Assembly (NCBI RefSeq): GCF_012034205.1
Contig: NZ_JAATEM010000008.1
Location: 1 to 64,000 of the forward strand
Length of the DNA stretch: 64,000 bases
Reading direction: 5' to 3'
Source: Streptomyces composti
Lineage (GTDB): Bacteria; Actinomycetota; Actinomycetes; Streptomycetales; Streptomycetaceae
This document shows, piece after piece, positions 56,310 to 64,000 of the stretch (position 1 is the stretch's first letter; each line of letters opens with the position of its first letter). The notes beneath the pieces are model-generated. The model ran no database searches and was not told the DNA's origin. It was given only the letters and a program-made list of their open reading frames with translations. The translations under genes were made by a program, and so were the position numbers.

Positions 56310-57512
56310 TTACGTCTGAGAATACCCCGCGTTGAGGCCCTGCACGGTGGCCCCACGGCCACCGGCGAACAGTGCGCGTTCCTGGGACTTCAGGCGCTTG
56401 CCCTTCTCGGCCGCGGACTCGCCGCCCACCGACGCGGCAGCACCCGGCGTGAAGATCTCCTGTTCGGCCTCGCGCTGGGACCAGGTGGACCCGTACCGGC
56501 CGGCGATGCCCAGCATGGCTTCGAAGCCCTCGGAGATCCGGGCGTACGCCTCCTCGGCCTCCTCCGGCGTGATCCCGAGCGTGGCGTAGCCCTCCAGGTC
56601 CAGCACGTTCGCCGCGAAGCCCCGGCGGATGGCGGCTGCGCCGATGGCGCCCGCGGCGGCCTGCTTCTTCAGGATCGGCTCCGCCTTCTTCCGGTCCAGG
56701 AAGTACGCGGCAAGGTCGGCCTCACCAATGCCGTACATCTGCCACAGGGCCCGCTTGTACTCGGGGTTGGCCTGGCTGGTGGCGGCCACCGCCATGTCCA
56801 CCCGCGACTTGATCTCGGTCGGCGAGACGTCGTCGGCAATCCACCGGGTGAAATCGGCGGGATTGTCGTAGAAGCCCTTGGGCAGCCCGGCCGCAGACAG
56901 GATCTGCCGGTACGCCTGCTCCGTGGCCAGGTAGTCCGCCGGGCTCAGCACCGGCAGACCGGCCTTCGCCCTTGCCTCGTTCGCGGCGAAACGAGCCTTG
57001 TACTCCTTGGTGTCCTGAAGATGGATGGCGATGGTGTCGGCGCCGAAGCCGAGCTTGACATAGTCGAAGATCTTCTTCGCCAGGCCCTCCAGGCCGTAGC
57101 TCTTGAACAGGGACGTCAGCGCCATGTACGCATCGCGCTGCTCACCCCACAACAGCTTGTCGTACTGGCCCTTGGCCTCGTAGATGTCCTGCTGATAGGT
57201 CGTCTGCTTCGCCTGGGACTTCTTCTGCTGCGACGCCTGCGACTTGGCCCGTGCCTGGTAGGTCTTCAGCTCGGCCGTGAGCTTGGCCTTGCGCGACTTC
57301 GACAGCCCCTTGATCTTGAGCTGCCCCTGAAGCGACTTGATCTTGGTGTTGGTGGCCTTGAGCTGGGCGGCCACCTTCGCTTCGTTGGCCTTCTCCTTCT
57401 TCATGGCGGCCTCGGCCTTGGCCAGGGCCGCCGCGTCCACCTGGTCCGGGACGGGAATGTCGATCTCGCCCCGGAACTCTTCGGGGACGTTCTGCTCAAC
57501 CGGCGTACTCAT
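56310..57512 (-). CDS. helical virion protein with long coiled coil
   Basis: A 400-residue protein. Residues 25-105 are Lys/Ala-rich coiled coil (AALAKAEAAMKKEKANEAKVAAQLKATNTKIKSLQ and following). The rest is helical, with a motif SLFKSYGLEGLAKKIFDYVKLGFGADTIAIHLQDTKEYKARF also met in large phage ejection or internal proteins. It starts at ATG 57512, overlapping the lysozyme-like gene stop. Placement with two wall-hydrolase genes suggests a component of the injected or tail-core complex. Confidence 0.6.
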   Translation of the reverse strand: MSTPVEQNVPEEFRGEIDIPVPDQVDAAALAKAEAAMKKEKANEAKVAAQLKATNTKIKSLQGQLKIKGLSKSRKAKLTAELKTYQARAKSQASQQKKSQAKQTTYQQDIYEAKGQYDKLLWGEQRDAYMALTSLFKSYGLEGLAKKIFDYVKLGFGADTIAIHLQDTKEYKARFAANEARAKAGLPVLSPADYLATEQAYRQILSAAGLPKGFYDNPADFTRWIADDVSPTEIKSRVDMAVAATSQANPEYKRALWQMYGIGEADLAAYFLDRKKAEPILKKQAAAGAIGAAAIRRGFAANVLDLEGYATLGITPEEAEEAYARISEGFEAMLGIAGRYGSTWSQREAEQEIFTPGAAASVGGESAAEKGKRLKSQERALFAGGRGATVQGLNAGYSQT

Positions 57513-58816
57513 CAGTAGCTCACCCCGAAGTCCTGCAAGATCTTGTGCGCCACGGTGAACATGGACTCACGGGCGTTGTTCGTCTTCCGCCACCGCGGAT
57601 CGTTCTTGACGGCCTTCTCGAACTCCCACAGGGGGAAGTTCGCCCCGCCGTGACCGCCGGACATCGCGTTGTAGACCAGCTTCTCGTTCAGGTCCACATC
57701 ACTCTCCGGCAGCTCCAGAAGCTGCGCCACCGACTTGATGTACGGGGCCGCAAGATCGAGAACATTCTGCCCGGCGCGGATCTGCTCCGCGTACGGCGCG
57801 TAGCGGGCCGCGGCCTGCCGGCGGATCGTCTCCTCCACGTTCTGCATCGTCGTCTTGCCCGAGACGACGTCCTTGGCCCGCTTCGCGTACCAAGAGGTGG
57901 AGTACTTCATGCCGTTGAGGTAGGCGATCTCGTGCATTTCGTCGAACGCTTCGCCGGCCTCACCCCACATGCCGCCGGAGTGGACGGACACCTTCGTGCC
58001 CATCCAGTCCTTGATCCGCGCGTCGGTCCAGCCGAGCGCCGTCTTCTTGTAGACGGCATCCTTGAGCAGCTTGGACGCCTTGCCGCCCTTGATCTGATTG
58101 CCCAGGCCGACAGCCACCGCGAGCTGGTTGACCGCGTACGTGGCCGCGGACTGCTGTTGCTTCCACGTGGCCGGGTCGGTGTACTTCGTGGTGAGGTACT
58201 TCCGCAGCGTGCTGCTCTGGTTCTTCCACCACTTGGAATTCTTCAGCGCCGCCTGGAAACGGGCGGCGCTCCAGCTCCCGGCCACGGCCTTGTTGAACAG
58301 GCTGCGCAGCTCCTTCGAGCTATTGATCAGCGAAGCGGACAGCCCGTACTGCTCCATCAGCTCCTCTCGGCTCAGTGCCACCTTGACCGGCCCTCCGCTC
58401 GTATAGCCGCCCCCGCCGCTTGCGCCCACTCCGATCTTCTGGCCCCGGTAGCTGCCCATCCGGCTGACCACCGAATTGACGTACTGGTACACGGGCGGGT
58501 TGCCGTACGTCTTGTTCGGGTTGGGCTGGCCCGAATACCACATGGCAGCGGCGCCACGGGCGCCGTACTTGCGGTAGTAGCCGCCCAGCACACCCCGCAC
58601 CACCGCGTCCTGGGCGGCCGGGTTGTTCAGGAACTGCTGCGGGGTCAGCCGCTTGCCGTAGTACTTCGCCGTCCACGGGCCCACGTTCGGCGCAAGCACC
58701 TGGTAGCGGCCGTACGCGCGCCCGTACGGCGTGGGCGGGCCGACGGCCCGGTAGTTGCCGCCGGACTCCTGCATGGTGATGGACCACAGGAACGCCTCGA
58801 AGCCCGCGTCAGCCAT
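57512..58816 (-). CDS. virion lytic transglycosylase/lysozyme with shared helical module
   Basis: A 434-residue protein. The N-terminal 130 residues are a lysozyme-like domain with catalytic Glu17 in WSITMQESGGNYRAVG, then GRAYGRYQVLAPNVGPWTAKYYGKRLTPQQFLNNPAAQDAVV. Residues 150-434 are a helical module (MEQYGLSASLINSSKELRSLFNKAVAGSWSAARFQAALKNSKWWK; IRAGQNVLDLAAPYIKSVAQLLELPESDV; NDPRWRKTNNA) clearly homologous to the C-terminal module of the neighbouring NlpC/P60 protein. It probably digests the wall during DNA entry. Confidence 0.82.
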   Translation of the reverse strand: MADAGFEAFLWSITMQESGGNYRAVGPPTPYGRAYGRYQVLAPNVGPWTAKYYGKRLTPQQFLNNPAAQDAVVRGVLGGYYRKYGARGAAAMWYSGQPNPNKTYGNPPVYQYVNSVVSRMGSYRGQKIGVGASGGGGYTSGGPVKVALSREELMEQYGLSASLINSSKELRSLFNKAVAGSWSAARFQAALKNSKWWKNQSSTLRKYLTTKYTDPATWKQQQSAATYAVNQLAVAVGLGNQIKGGKASKLLKDAVYKKTALGWTDARIKDWMGTKVSVHSGGMWGEAGEAFDEMHEIAYLNGMKYSTSWYAKRAKDVVSGKTTMQNVEETIRRQAAARYAPYAEQIRAGQNVLDLAAPYIKSVAQLLELPESDVDLNEKLVYNAMSGGHGGANFPLWEFEKAVKNDPRWRKTNNARESMFTVAHKILQDFGVSY

Positions 58817-58817
58817 C

Positions 58818-60110
58818 TCAGAACCCCAAGCCCATGTCAGCCAGCACCTGGCGGCCGATGTTCATGGTCTTCTCAGCCACGCCGGGCGTCTTGCGCCACC
58901 GCGGGTCGTTGCGCACGAGCATGGTGAACTCGTGCAGGGACATCGGCTCCGGCTCGCCCTTCTCGTTCGCCCGGTTGAGCGCGGCCTTGATCTTCGGGGT
59001 GAAGACGTTGACATCCGTCTCGGGCAGACCCAGTTCCTCGGCCAGAATCTGGACGTAGGGCTGCGCCAGATCCTGGATCGACGCCCCGGCCTTGATCTGC
59101 TCCGCGAACGCCGGATACAGGCCGATGGACTGCTCACGGATGGACGCCTGGATCTTCTCCATGGTCGTCAGGCCGCGGACCAGGTACTGGGCGTTGTTGA
59201 GCACGGACTGTTCCGTGACGGAGACGCCGTACTTGTACGCCTCCTCCTTGATCGCCTTCGCTGCGGCGCCGGCCATGCCGCCAAGGGTCTGCTCCGAGGT
59301 GAACTTCACGTACTGACCCAGGAAGTTCTGCACCTGGGCGTCGTTCCAGCCGAAATGCACCATGTTCTTGGCCAGCTTCTCGACGTTCTTGTCCGAGAGG
59401 ATCGCGCCGGCCTTCACCGCGAGCTGCTTGGCCGCCACCCGGGCGGCCTCCATCTGCGCCTTGTAGGTGGCGGGGTCCGTCTTCTGGAGCACCTGCGCCT
59501 GACGGGCCGTCTCGCTGTTCTTCTTCCACCACTTGCTGTTCTTGATCTCGGCCTGGAACTTCTCCGGCGACCACTGCTTCTCAACGGCTTGGTTGAGCAT
59601 CTTCCACAGCTCGGGCTGCGACTTGAAGAACGAGTACGACATGCCGTACGTCTCGGCCAGCTCGTGCGCATCGAGCCGGGGGGCCACCTCTTCGGCGAAG
59701 CCTCCGCCGGAGGACGGCGAGGCGGACACGCCGGAGACCCGGCGCCCGCCCATCCACCGGTCCATGTAGTAGCCGTCAGCCAGCGAACTGATCTTCACCG
59801 GCTGCCCGGTGCGGGCGGAGTGGATGAACTTGCCGCCACCGATGTAGACACCCACATGGTCCGGACCCTTACGGGACCGGTCGGTGTCGAAGAACACCAG
59901 GTCACCCGGCCGAAGCTTGTTCACCGGCACCGACGCACCCACATTGATCATGTTGTAGGTGGTGCGCGGCAGTGTGATGCCGTGCTTGCCGAACGCCCAA
60001 TACACCAGCCCCGAGCAGTCGAAGCCCGTGTTCGGGCTGGAGCCGCCCCAGGCGTACTGAACGCCCAGCGCCGAGCGCAGCGTCTCGACGATGTCCTCAC
60101 CGCGCGCCAT
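58818..60110 (-). CDS. virion NlpC/P60 peptidase with shared helical module
   Basis: A 430-residue protein. The N-terminal NlpC/P60 domain has the catalytic Cys32 (NTGFDCSGLVYWAFG), His85 (DHVGVYIG) and a third polar position near His97 (KFIHSA), and cleaves peptidoglycan stem peptides. Residues about 150-430 are the same helical module as in the lysozyme-like neighbour (MSYSFFKSQPELWKMLNQAVEKQWSPEKFQAEIKNSKWWKK; IKAGASIQDLAQPYVQILAEELGLPETDV; NDPRWRKTPGVAEK). Both enzymes probably sit in one ejection complex. Confidence 0.85.
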   Translation of the reverse strand: MARGEDIVETLRSALGVQYAWGGSSPNTGFDCSGLVYWAFGKHGITLPRTTYNMINVGASVPVNKLRPGDLVFFDTDRSRKGPDHVGVYIGGGKFIHSARTGQPVKISSLADGYYMDRWMGGRRVSGVSASPSSGGGFAEEVAPRLDAHELAETYGMSYSFFKSQPELWKMLNQAVEKQWSPEKFQAEIKNSKWWKKNSETARQAQVLQKTDPATYKAQMEAARVAAKQLAVKAGAILSDKNVEKLAKNMVHFGWNDAQVQNFLGQYVKFTSEQTLGGMAGAAAKAIKEEAYKYGVSVTEQSVLNNAQYLVRGLTTMEKIQASIREQSIGLYPAFAEQIKAGASIQDLAQPYVQILAEELGLPETDVNVFTPKIKAALNRANEKGEPEPMSLHEFTMLVRNDPRWRKTPGVAEKTMNIGRQVLADMGLGF

Positions 60111-60113
60111 GGC

Positions 60114-60998
60114 CTACTCCGGTGCTCCGAACACCAGGGACTCCAGCGCGTTCTGGTAGGTGGTCACCGCCTGGAAGACCCCGTATTCCTTCTTCTTCTT
60201 GATCTGCTGCTCGCCGATGTACGCCCTCGCCTCAGCCGTGAGACCGCCGGACTGCTGCGTGGAGGAGCTGACGGGCTGGCCGGTCTCCAGGTCGTACTGG
60301 GTCGTCGTGGTGGACACCACCGGGTTGGCCTGCTCCGCCTGGTGCAGGGCGGAGGCGAACGCGCCCAGCTCCCCGGCGCCGGGGTCGCGGCCCATCATGT
60401 CCTGGAACAGGCGGGTGGCCACCGCGCGGGCGGTGTCCGGGTCGGTCAGATCCACCCGCGTGTCCACCTGCTGCGCCTTGCCGCCGCCCAGGTAGGTTCC
60501 GGGGCCGACGTAGCGGCGCTCACCGGTGACGGTGTTGATCTCGAACACGCCGGCCTGCTTCCACGCGTTGGCGCCGCCGTGCGCCTTCACGTAGGAGGCC
60601 ATCAGGTCGATCGGGGAGACCTTCTTCCCGGCCTTGCCGTACTGACCGGCCTCCTTCACGAGCTTCTTCCACAGGGCCGCCCCCTCCATGGGGCCGTCCC
60701 CGAGCTTGAGCAGCCCGCTCAGGATGCCCTGGTCCACGAAAGCCTTCTGCTGCCTGCTGGACCACTTGTAGTACTCCTGCTCGGCCTCCCCGGTGGACAT
60801 CCATATGTCCTTCGTGCCGTACATCTTCCGGCCGCGGGGCAGGGCCTGCCCGCTCGACTTGTCGATGCCACCCTTGGTGTACCGGGTGGAGCCCATGTAG
60901 ACCTTGCCGCCCGCATCGGCGGCAGCACCGGACCCGATGGCCTGCTTCAGGGCCTTCAGGAACGGATCGTCATTGGCGCTGCTCGATACGAGTGCCAT
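60114..60998 (-). CDS. phage structural protein of unknown function
   Basis: A 294-residue protein. ATG 60998 overlaps the stop of the giant protein (TAATG). Repetitive Gly-rich beginning (GSGAAADAGGKVYMGSTRYTKGGIDKSSGQ), helical centre (EQEYYKWSSRQQKAFVDQGILSGLLKLGDG), and a C-terminal helix-rich part (DPDTARAVATRLFQDMMGRDPGAGELGAFASALHQAEQ). The part after it contains TTTTQYDLETGQPVSSSTQQSGG. Likely part of the same injection complex by position; no family recognised. Confidence 0.55.
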   Translation of the reverse strand: MALVSSSANDDPFLKALKQAIGSGAAADAGGKVYMGSTRYTKGGIDKSSGQALPRGRKMYGTKDIWMSTGEAEQEYYKWSSRQQKAFVDQGILSGLLKLGDGPMEGAALWKKLVKEAGQYGKAGKKVSPIDLMASYVKAHGGANAWKQAGVFEINTVTGERRYVGPGTYLGGGKAQQVDTRVDLTDPDTARAVATRLFQDMMGRDPGAGELGAFASALHQAEQANPVVSTTTTQYDLETGQPVSSSTQQSGGLTAEARAYIGEQQIKKKKEYGVFQAVTTYQNALESLVFGAPE

Positions 60999-63900
60999 TA
61001 CTCCTCCAGCTCCAGGTCCACGTTCATGTCCCGGCTCAGGTACCGGTGGTACAGGTCCCCGAACGAGGTGTCGGACTCCACCAGCGCGTCCACGATCCGC
61101 CGCCACGCCAGGCGCAGGTCCGCATTCGACTTGGCGCCCAACCAGGCGGAGCCGCCGGCCTTGTCCCTCTCGCCGAGCACCGTCACGATCGCCCGGCGGT
61201 AGCCCAGGTACTCCTTCAGACGTCGCAGGTCCGACCGGCTCTTGAGCTTGGCCAGGTCGCTGTTGGCCACGGTCGTCAGGCCCAGGATCAGCCGGTCATG
61301 CCGCTTGGGGTCGATCGTGTAGTAGTCCTTCGACCAGTGCTCGTTGTAGAACCGGTTCTTGTTTCCGTCGGGCAGGAGCGGGTCCCCGAGCAACTTGGCG
61401 ATGTTCGACCGCATCGCCTTGAACTCCTCCGCCCCCTCGTCCTCGAAGGAGTCGAAGCCCGCCTTGTGGAGCATGGCGGTCACCAGGTTGTTGTACTTGG
61501 TGAACTTCGCCCAGCCCAGCCGGCGCTGGTTCTCCGCCATGGCCTCGTCCGCGCTCATGCGCGTGCGCTGCATCTCCGCCCCGCCGGGGATGAGCGGGAC
61601 GGAGAGCTGGTAGGCGTACGCCTCGGGCGAGAACGGCCCGTTGCCCTCGGGGCCGATGATCAGTGCGGCCAGCTCCGGGGCCTTCGCGATGACGTCGGCG
61701 TACTTCTGCGACAGCTCCACCGCCTTCTGAGTGGCGGGGATGCCGCCCTCGTTCTCCGTGGTCGCCTGGGCGAACACGAAGTAGCTCTCGCCGAACCGCT
61801 CGAGGAACTCTTCATCCGCCGTGAGCGGGTCCTTGCGCCGCAGAGCGTTGTACTGGTCCCGGAAGAACTGGTACTTGTCGGGCTTCTGCGTGGCGAAGGG
61901 CTGCGTCCACGCCGACACCGCGGAGAACAGCCAGTAGTCACGGGTCATGTCGGCGATCTCCTTCGCCGACGGCATGGGCTTGCGCATGTTGGCGTGCTCG
62001 TAGGCCGCCCGCTGCATGATGTGCAGCTTGATCCGCTGATACCGCTCATCGCTGGTGTCGAACGCGGTCAGGAAGTTCCGCGCGTACAGCGGCAGGCTCT
62101 GCTGCACCAGCGTGTCCCCGATGCCGCCCGGGGTGGGCCCGTAGGGCAGGACGCCCATGTGCCGCAGCAGCTCGGCCTGCTTCGGCTTGTCCTTCACCAG
62201 CAGCGAGGCGGGGATGCTCACCACCGGGCCGGTACCCGGGTTGAACCACGGGTCGCCCTGCGTGATCAGGTGCATGGAGTCCTGCGAGATCCGCCAGTTG
62301 CCGGAGGAGTCCATGCCCCACGCCTTGCCGATCGGCCCGTCCGCGATGAACTTGGGCACCCGCGCCATGATGTACCGCTCGGTCTTCGGCACGAGCCTGG
62401 GGACCAGCTTCTTCTGCTTCTCGTCCCACACCATGGCCGTGCCGTCCCGGCCGATCCGGTTGCCGTCGGCGTCCTGCATCCACCCCACGGAGATGGGGGC
62501 GTTGAAGAACATGCTGGCGTAGCCAACCGTCTGCGGCCGGTCGGCGATGATGCGCGCCCAGCGCTGCCACGCCTCCGTGGTGGCCGCGAAGAACGGGCTC
62601 ATGAAGCGCAGCGCGTGCGCGGCATCCGAGCGGTGGGCGATGTCGAAGACGAGCTTGCGGGTGTCCTTCAGCGCCAGGCGCCGGGCCGTCTCCGCGATCC
62701 GGTCGGCGTCCTTCTGCGTGACCTTCACACCCTGCTTCAGCTCCTGCGACACCAGCGCGCGGGCGTGCCCCTCGTAGAGCTGGTTGAACAGCGGATGACG
62801 CGACATGCGGTCGGCCGGGATGGAGGCCGCCCACTTGTACCACCAGTCGATCACCCGGTCCGTGGCACGGGAGACGTGGTTGGACCCGGCCAGGGCCTCC
62901 CCGAGCTGGTGCGAGTGCACGTACTGCGGGCGCTGGCCCGTCTTGGCCAGCTCCGTCAGGTAATCGACGTCGGCCTCACCCTTCAGGGCGGCCTCGCGCA
63001 CCCCGGACATCGCGGGCATGTACTCGTCCACCTCATGCCACACCGCAGCCGCGATGCGCTCCGGGGTGTCGTACTTGATGCCCAGCCGCTGACGGTAGCG
63101 GCGCCCCGCCGCCGTCTTCGTCAGCCAGTCGGTCATTTCCTCGATGGACTTGCCCTGCACCGCCATACGGGCGAACTCGTCCTGCATGATCTGGTGGTTG
63201 ATGGCCTTGTGCCACGCCTGCACGAACAGGTTCTCCGTGCCTGGATACGAGATCGGCGCGGCAGCCTTGGTGCTGGCGGCCCGCTGAAGGTTGGAGTGGA
63301 TGAGCTGCTTGTTCCGCTGGAGCAGGGTCCGCAGCGAGTCGTCCGAGCTGATCAGCTTCATGTAGTACTCGCCCTTTTCACCCGCGAGGGCGGGGGGCAG
63401 CTCGATGCCGCCGACCGACACCGGCCGGTCGAGCTGCGACGCCTGACGGAAGCTCCTCTCGCGCAGCGTCTTGGCCGCCTCGGCTGCAACCACCTGCGTC
63501 TCCCGCCCGGCCAGCAGCTCGTCCATCTGCTCTTCCAGGGCGGTCAGCCGCTCCCGGCGAGCCGGCGAGTGCGTGGCAAGGCGCCGCTCCGCCGTGGCCA
63601 CCTCGCGGTCCAGCTTGGCCACGAGCTGCTGCATGGCCTTGTACTTCGCCGGGTCCGCAGCCTCGTCCATCGCCTCCAGGCGGGTGCGGGCCTTCGTCGC
63701 GCGGGCGCGGGCCTTGCCCAGGTCGGTGCGGTACACCGCGTCCGCCCGCTCGAAGCTCGTACGGATACGGTCCAGCTCGGGCTGAAGTGCCTTGATCTCC
63801 TCGTCCGCGAACTTGATGCCCTCGCGGGCCACGGCCTCCTGGCCCTCGTAGAAGGACGGCTTCTTCCAGTGGTAGAGGTTCGTGGCCAGGTTCTTGACGC

Positions 63901-64000
63901 CGTACCCGGCGCGCACGGCCATGGCCGCGGCCCCGAGACGGGCCGTCTGTCCCAGCAGGTCGTCCGACAGGACGCGGGGGATGTAGCCCAGGCGGAACAG
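60998..64000 (-). CDS. giant virion protein, N-terminal part outside window
   Basis: The frame is open across the right edge; at least 1,000 residues are visible. It has a long charged coiled coil (EEIKALQPELDRIRTSFERADAVYRTDLGKARARATKARTRLEAM and following). Then comes a large helical region with DRVIDWWYKWAASIPADRMSRHPLFNQLYEGHARALVSQEL and HALRFMSPFFAATTEAWQRWARIIADRPQ, resembling large polyvalent-type phage proteins, with membrane-active-looking segments. It is the rightmost gene seen, upstream of two wall hydrolases, and is likely an internal or ejected virion protein. Exact family is uncertain. Confidence 0.65.
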   Translation of the reverse strand: MFRLGYIPRVLSDDLLGQTARLGAAAMAVRAGYGVKNLATNLYHWKKPSFYEGQEAVAREGIKFADEEIKALQPELDRIRTSFERADAVYRTDLGKARARATKARTRLEAMDEAADPAKYKAMQQLVAKLDREVATAERRLATHSPARRERLTALEEQMDELLAGRETQVVAAEAAKTLRERSFRQASQLDRPVSVGGIELPPALAGEKGEYYMKLISSDDSLRTLLQRNKQLIHSNLQRAASTKAAAPISYPGTENLFVQAWHKAINHQIMQDEFARMAVQGKSIEEMTDWLTKTAAGRRYRQRLGIKYDTPERIAAAVWHEVDEYMPAMSGVREAALKGEADVDYLTELAKTGQRPQYVHSHQLGEALAGSNHVSRATDRVIDWWYKWAASIPADRMSRHPLFNQLYEGHARALVSQELKQGVKVTQKDADRIAETARRLALKDTRKLVFDIAHRSDAAHALRFMSPFFAATTEAWQRWARIIADRPQTVGYASMFFNAPISVGWMQDADGNRIGRDGTAMVWDEKQKKLVPRLVPKTERYIMARVPKFIADGPIGKAWGMDSSGNWRISQDSMHLITQGDPWFNPGTGPVVSIPASLLVKDKPKQAELLRHMGVLPYGPTPGGIGDTLVQQSLPLYARNFLTAFDTSDERYQRIKLHIMQRAAYEHANMRKPMPSAKEIADMTRDYWLFSAVSAWTQPFATQKPDKYQFFRDQYNALRRKDPLTADEEFLERFGESYFVFAQATTENEGGIPATQKAVELSQKYADVIAKAPELAALIIGPEGNGPFSPEAYAYQLSVPLIPGGAEMQRTRMSADEAMAENQRRLGWAKFTKYNNLVTAMLHKAGFDSFEDEGAEEFKAMRSNIAKLLGDPLLPDGNKNRFYNEHWSKDYYTIDPKRHDRLILGLTTVANSDLAKLKSRSDLRRLKEYLGYRRAIVTVLGERDKAGGSAWLGAKSNADLRLAWRRIVDALVESDTSFGDLYHRYLSRDMNVDLELEE

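Larger units (their letters stand above)
38601..64000. mobile_element. integrated tailed-phage prophage, right end outside window
   Basis: From the broken acyl-CoA synthetase to the right edge all genes are phage-type. A compact rightward early module comes first, then a leftward virion and lysis module, separated by a strong terminator. Gene density is very high with ATGA/GTGA/TGATG overlaps. The structural genes appear intact, so the phage may be functional. Integrase, repressor, terminase and portal are absent here and expected beyond 64,000. Confidence 0.92.

Noticed and set aside
58755-61202. An 815-codon plus-strand frame opposite the hydrolase genes
   Set aside because: Antisense shadow of high-GC genes with clear NlpC/P60 and lysozyme motifs on the other strand.
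38700-64000. An integrase or phage repressor inside the window
   Set aside because: I looked for serine-recombinase and tyrosine-recombinase signatures and for a repressor-type HTH; none is present, so they must lie beyond the right edge.

Overview
The window is high-GC actinobacterial DNA with GTG/TTG starts and strong AGGAGG-type ribosome sites. Its gene content is typical of Streptomyces: a large LAL-type LuxR regulator, a DUF2637 protein, an SprT-like trypsin, a DtxR/DmdR-type iron box, and a membrane-anchored helix-turn-helix regulator. It has two parts: host chromosome from 1 to about 38,600, and the left part of an integrated phage from there to 64,000, continuing off the right edge.

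Host part. From the left: the end of a TPR-like/CHAT protease; rsgA; an alkylation-repair pair (Ada/AlkA fusion and ogt, translationally coupled) preceded by a 16-bp phased repeat; a DUF456 membrane protein; a PP2C-like protein that seems to lack metal ligands; a pyruvate:quinone oxidoreductase; a transmembrane helix-turn-helix regulator and a secreted protein; an RsbW-like ATPase; a DUF2637 protein; an FhuF-type protein under an iron box; GntR, TPR and AraC genes; a PucR regulator divergent from an NCS2 purine permease; an APH-like kinase divergent from a beta-helical membrane protein; a frameshifted cytidine-deaminase-like gene coupled to an SRPBCC gene; a pyruvyl-transferase-like protein; a Q/P/G-rich protein; an AlkZ-like glycosylase; a LysE exporter; a secreted trypsin; a 36-bp tandem repeat; a LAL regulator; a GAF-LuxR regulator; and an acyl-CoA synthetase.

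Prophage part. The acyl-CoA synthetase is cut exactly after its hinge motif (GRADDVFKAS) and fused to about a dozen phage-encoded residues, so this is one att junction. A terminator follows at once, then a rightward early operon of tightly overlapping genes: small membrane proteins, a WhiB-like fusion, a RecB/Cas4-like nuclease, Cys-rich miniproteins, a C5 DNA methyltransferase with a scrambled reading frame, a DnaB/RecA-like ATPase, a PAPS-reductase-like protein, a SLOG (DUF2493) protein, a PD-(D/E)XK nuclease and a primase split over two overlapping frames. It ends at a perfect UUCG terminator (47418-47450).

From there on all but one of the genes read leftward. In order of transcription (right to left) they are a giant virion protein running off the window, a structural protein, an NlpC/P60 protein, a lysozyme-like protein, a helical protein, a scaffold, an N4-gp56-like major capsid protein, small adaptors, two fibre-like proteins, an adaptor, a beta-propeller-like protein, a peptidoglycan-binding protein and a holin-like protein. 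The exception is a two-helix membrane gene with its own terminator that faces rightward inside this operon, like a lysogeny-expressed moron. Murein hydrolases and a giant protein upstream of scaffold and capsid, with no recognisable tape measure or tail tube, suggest a podovirus-like injection apparatus (inference). No integrase, repressor, terminase or portal is in the window; they should lie beyond 64,000.
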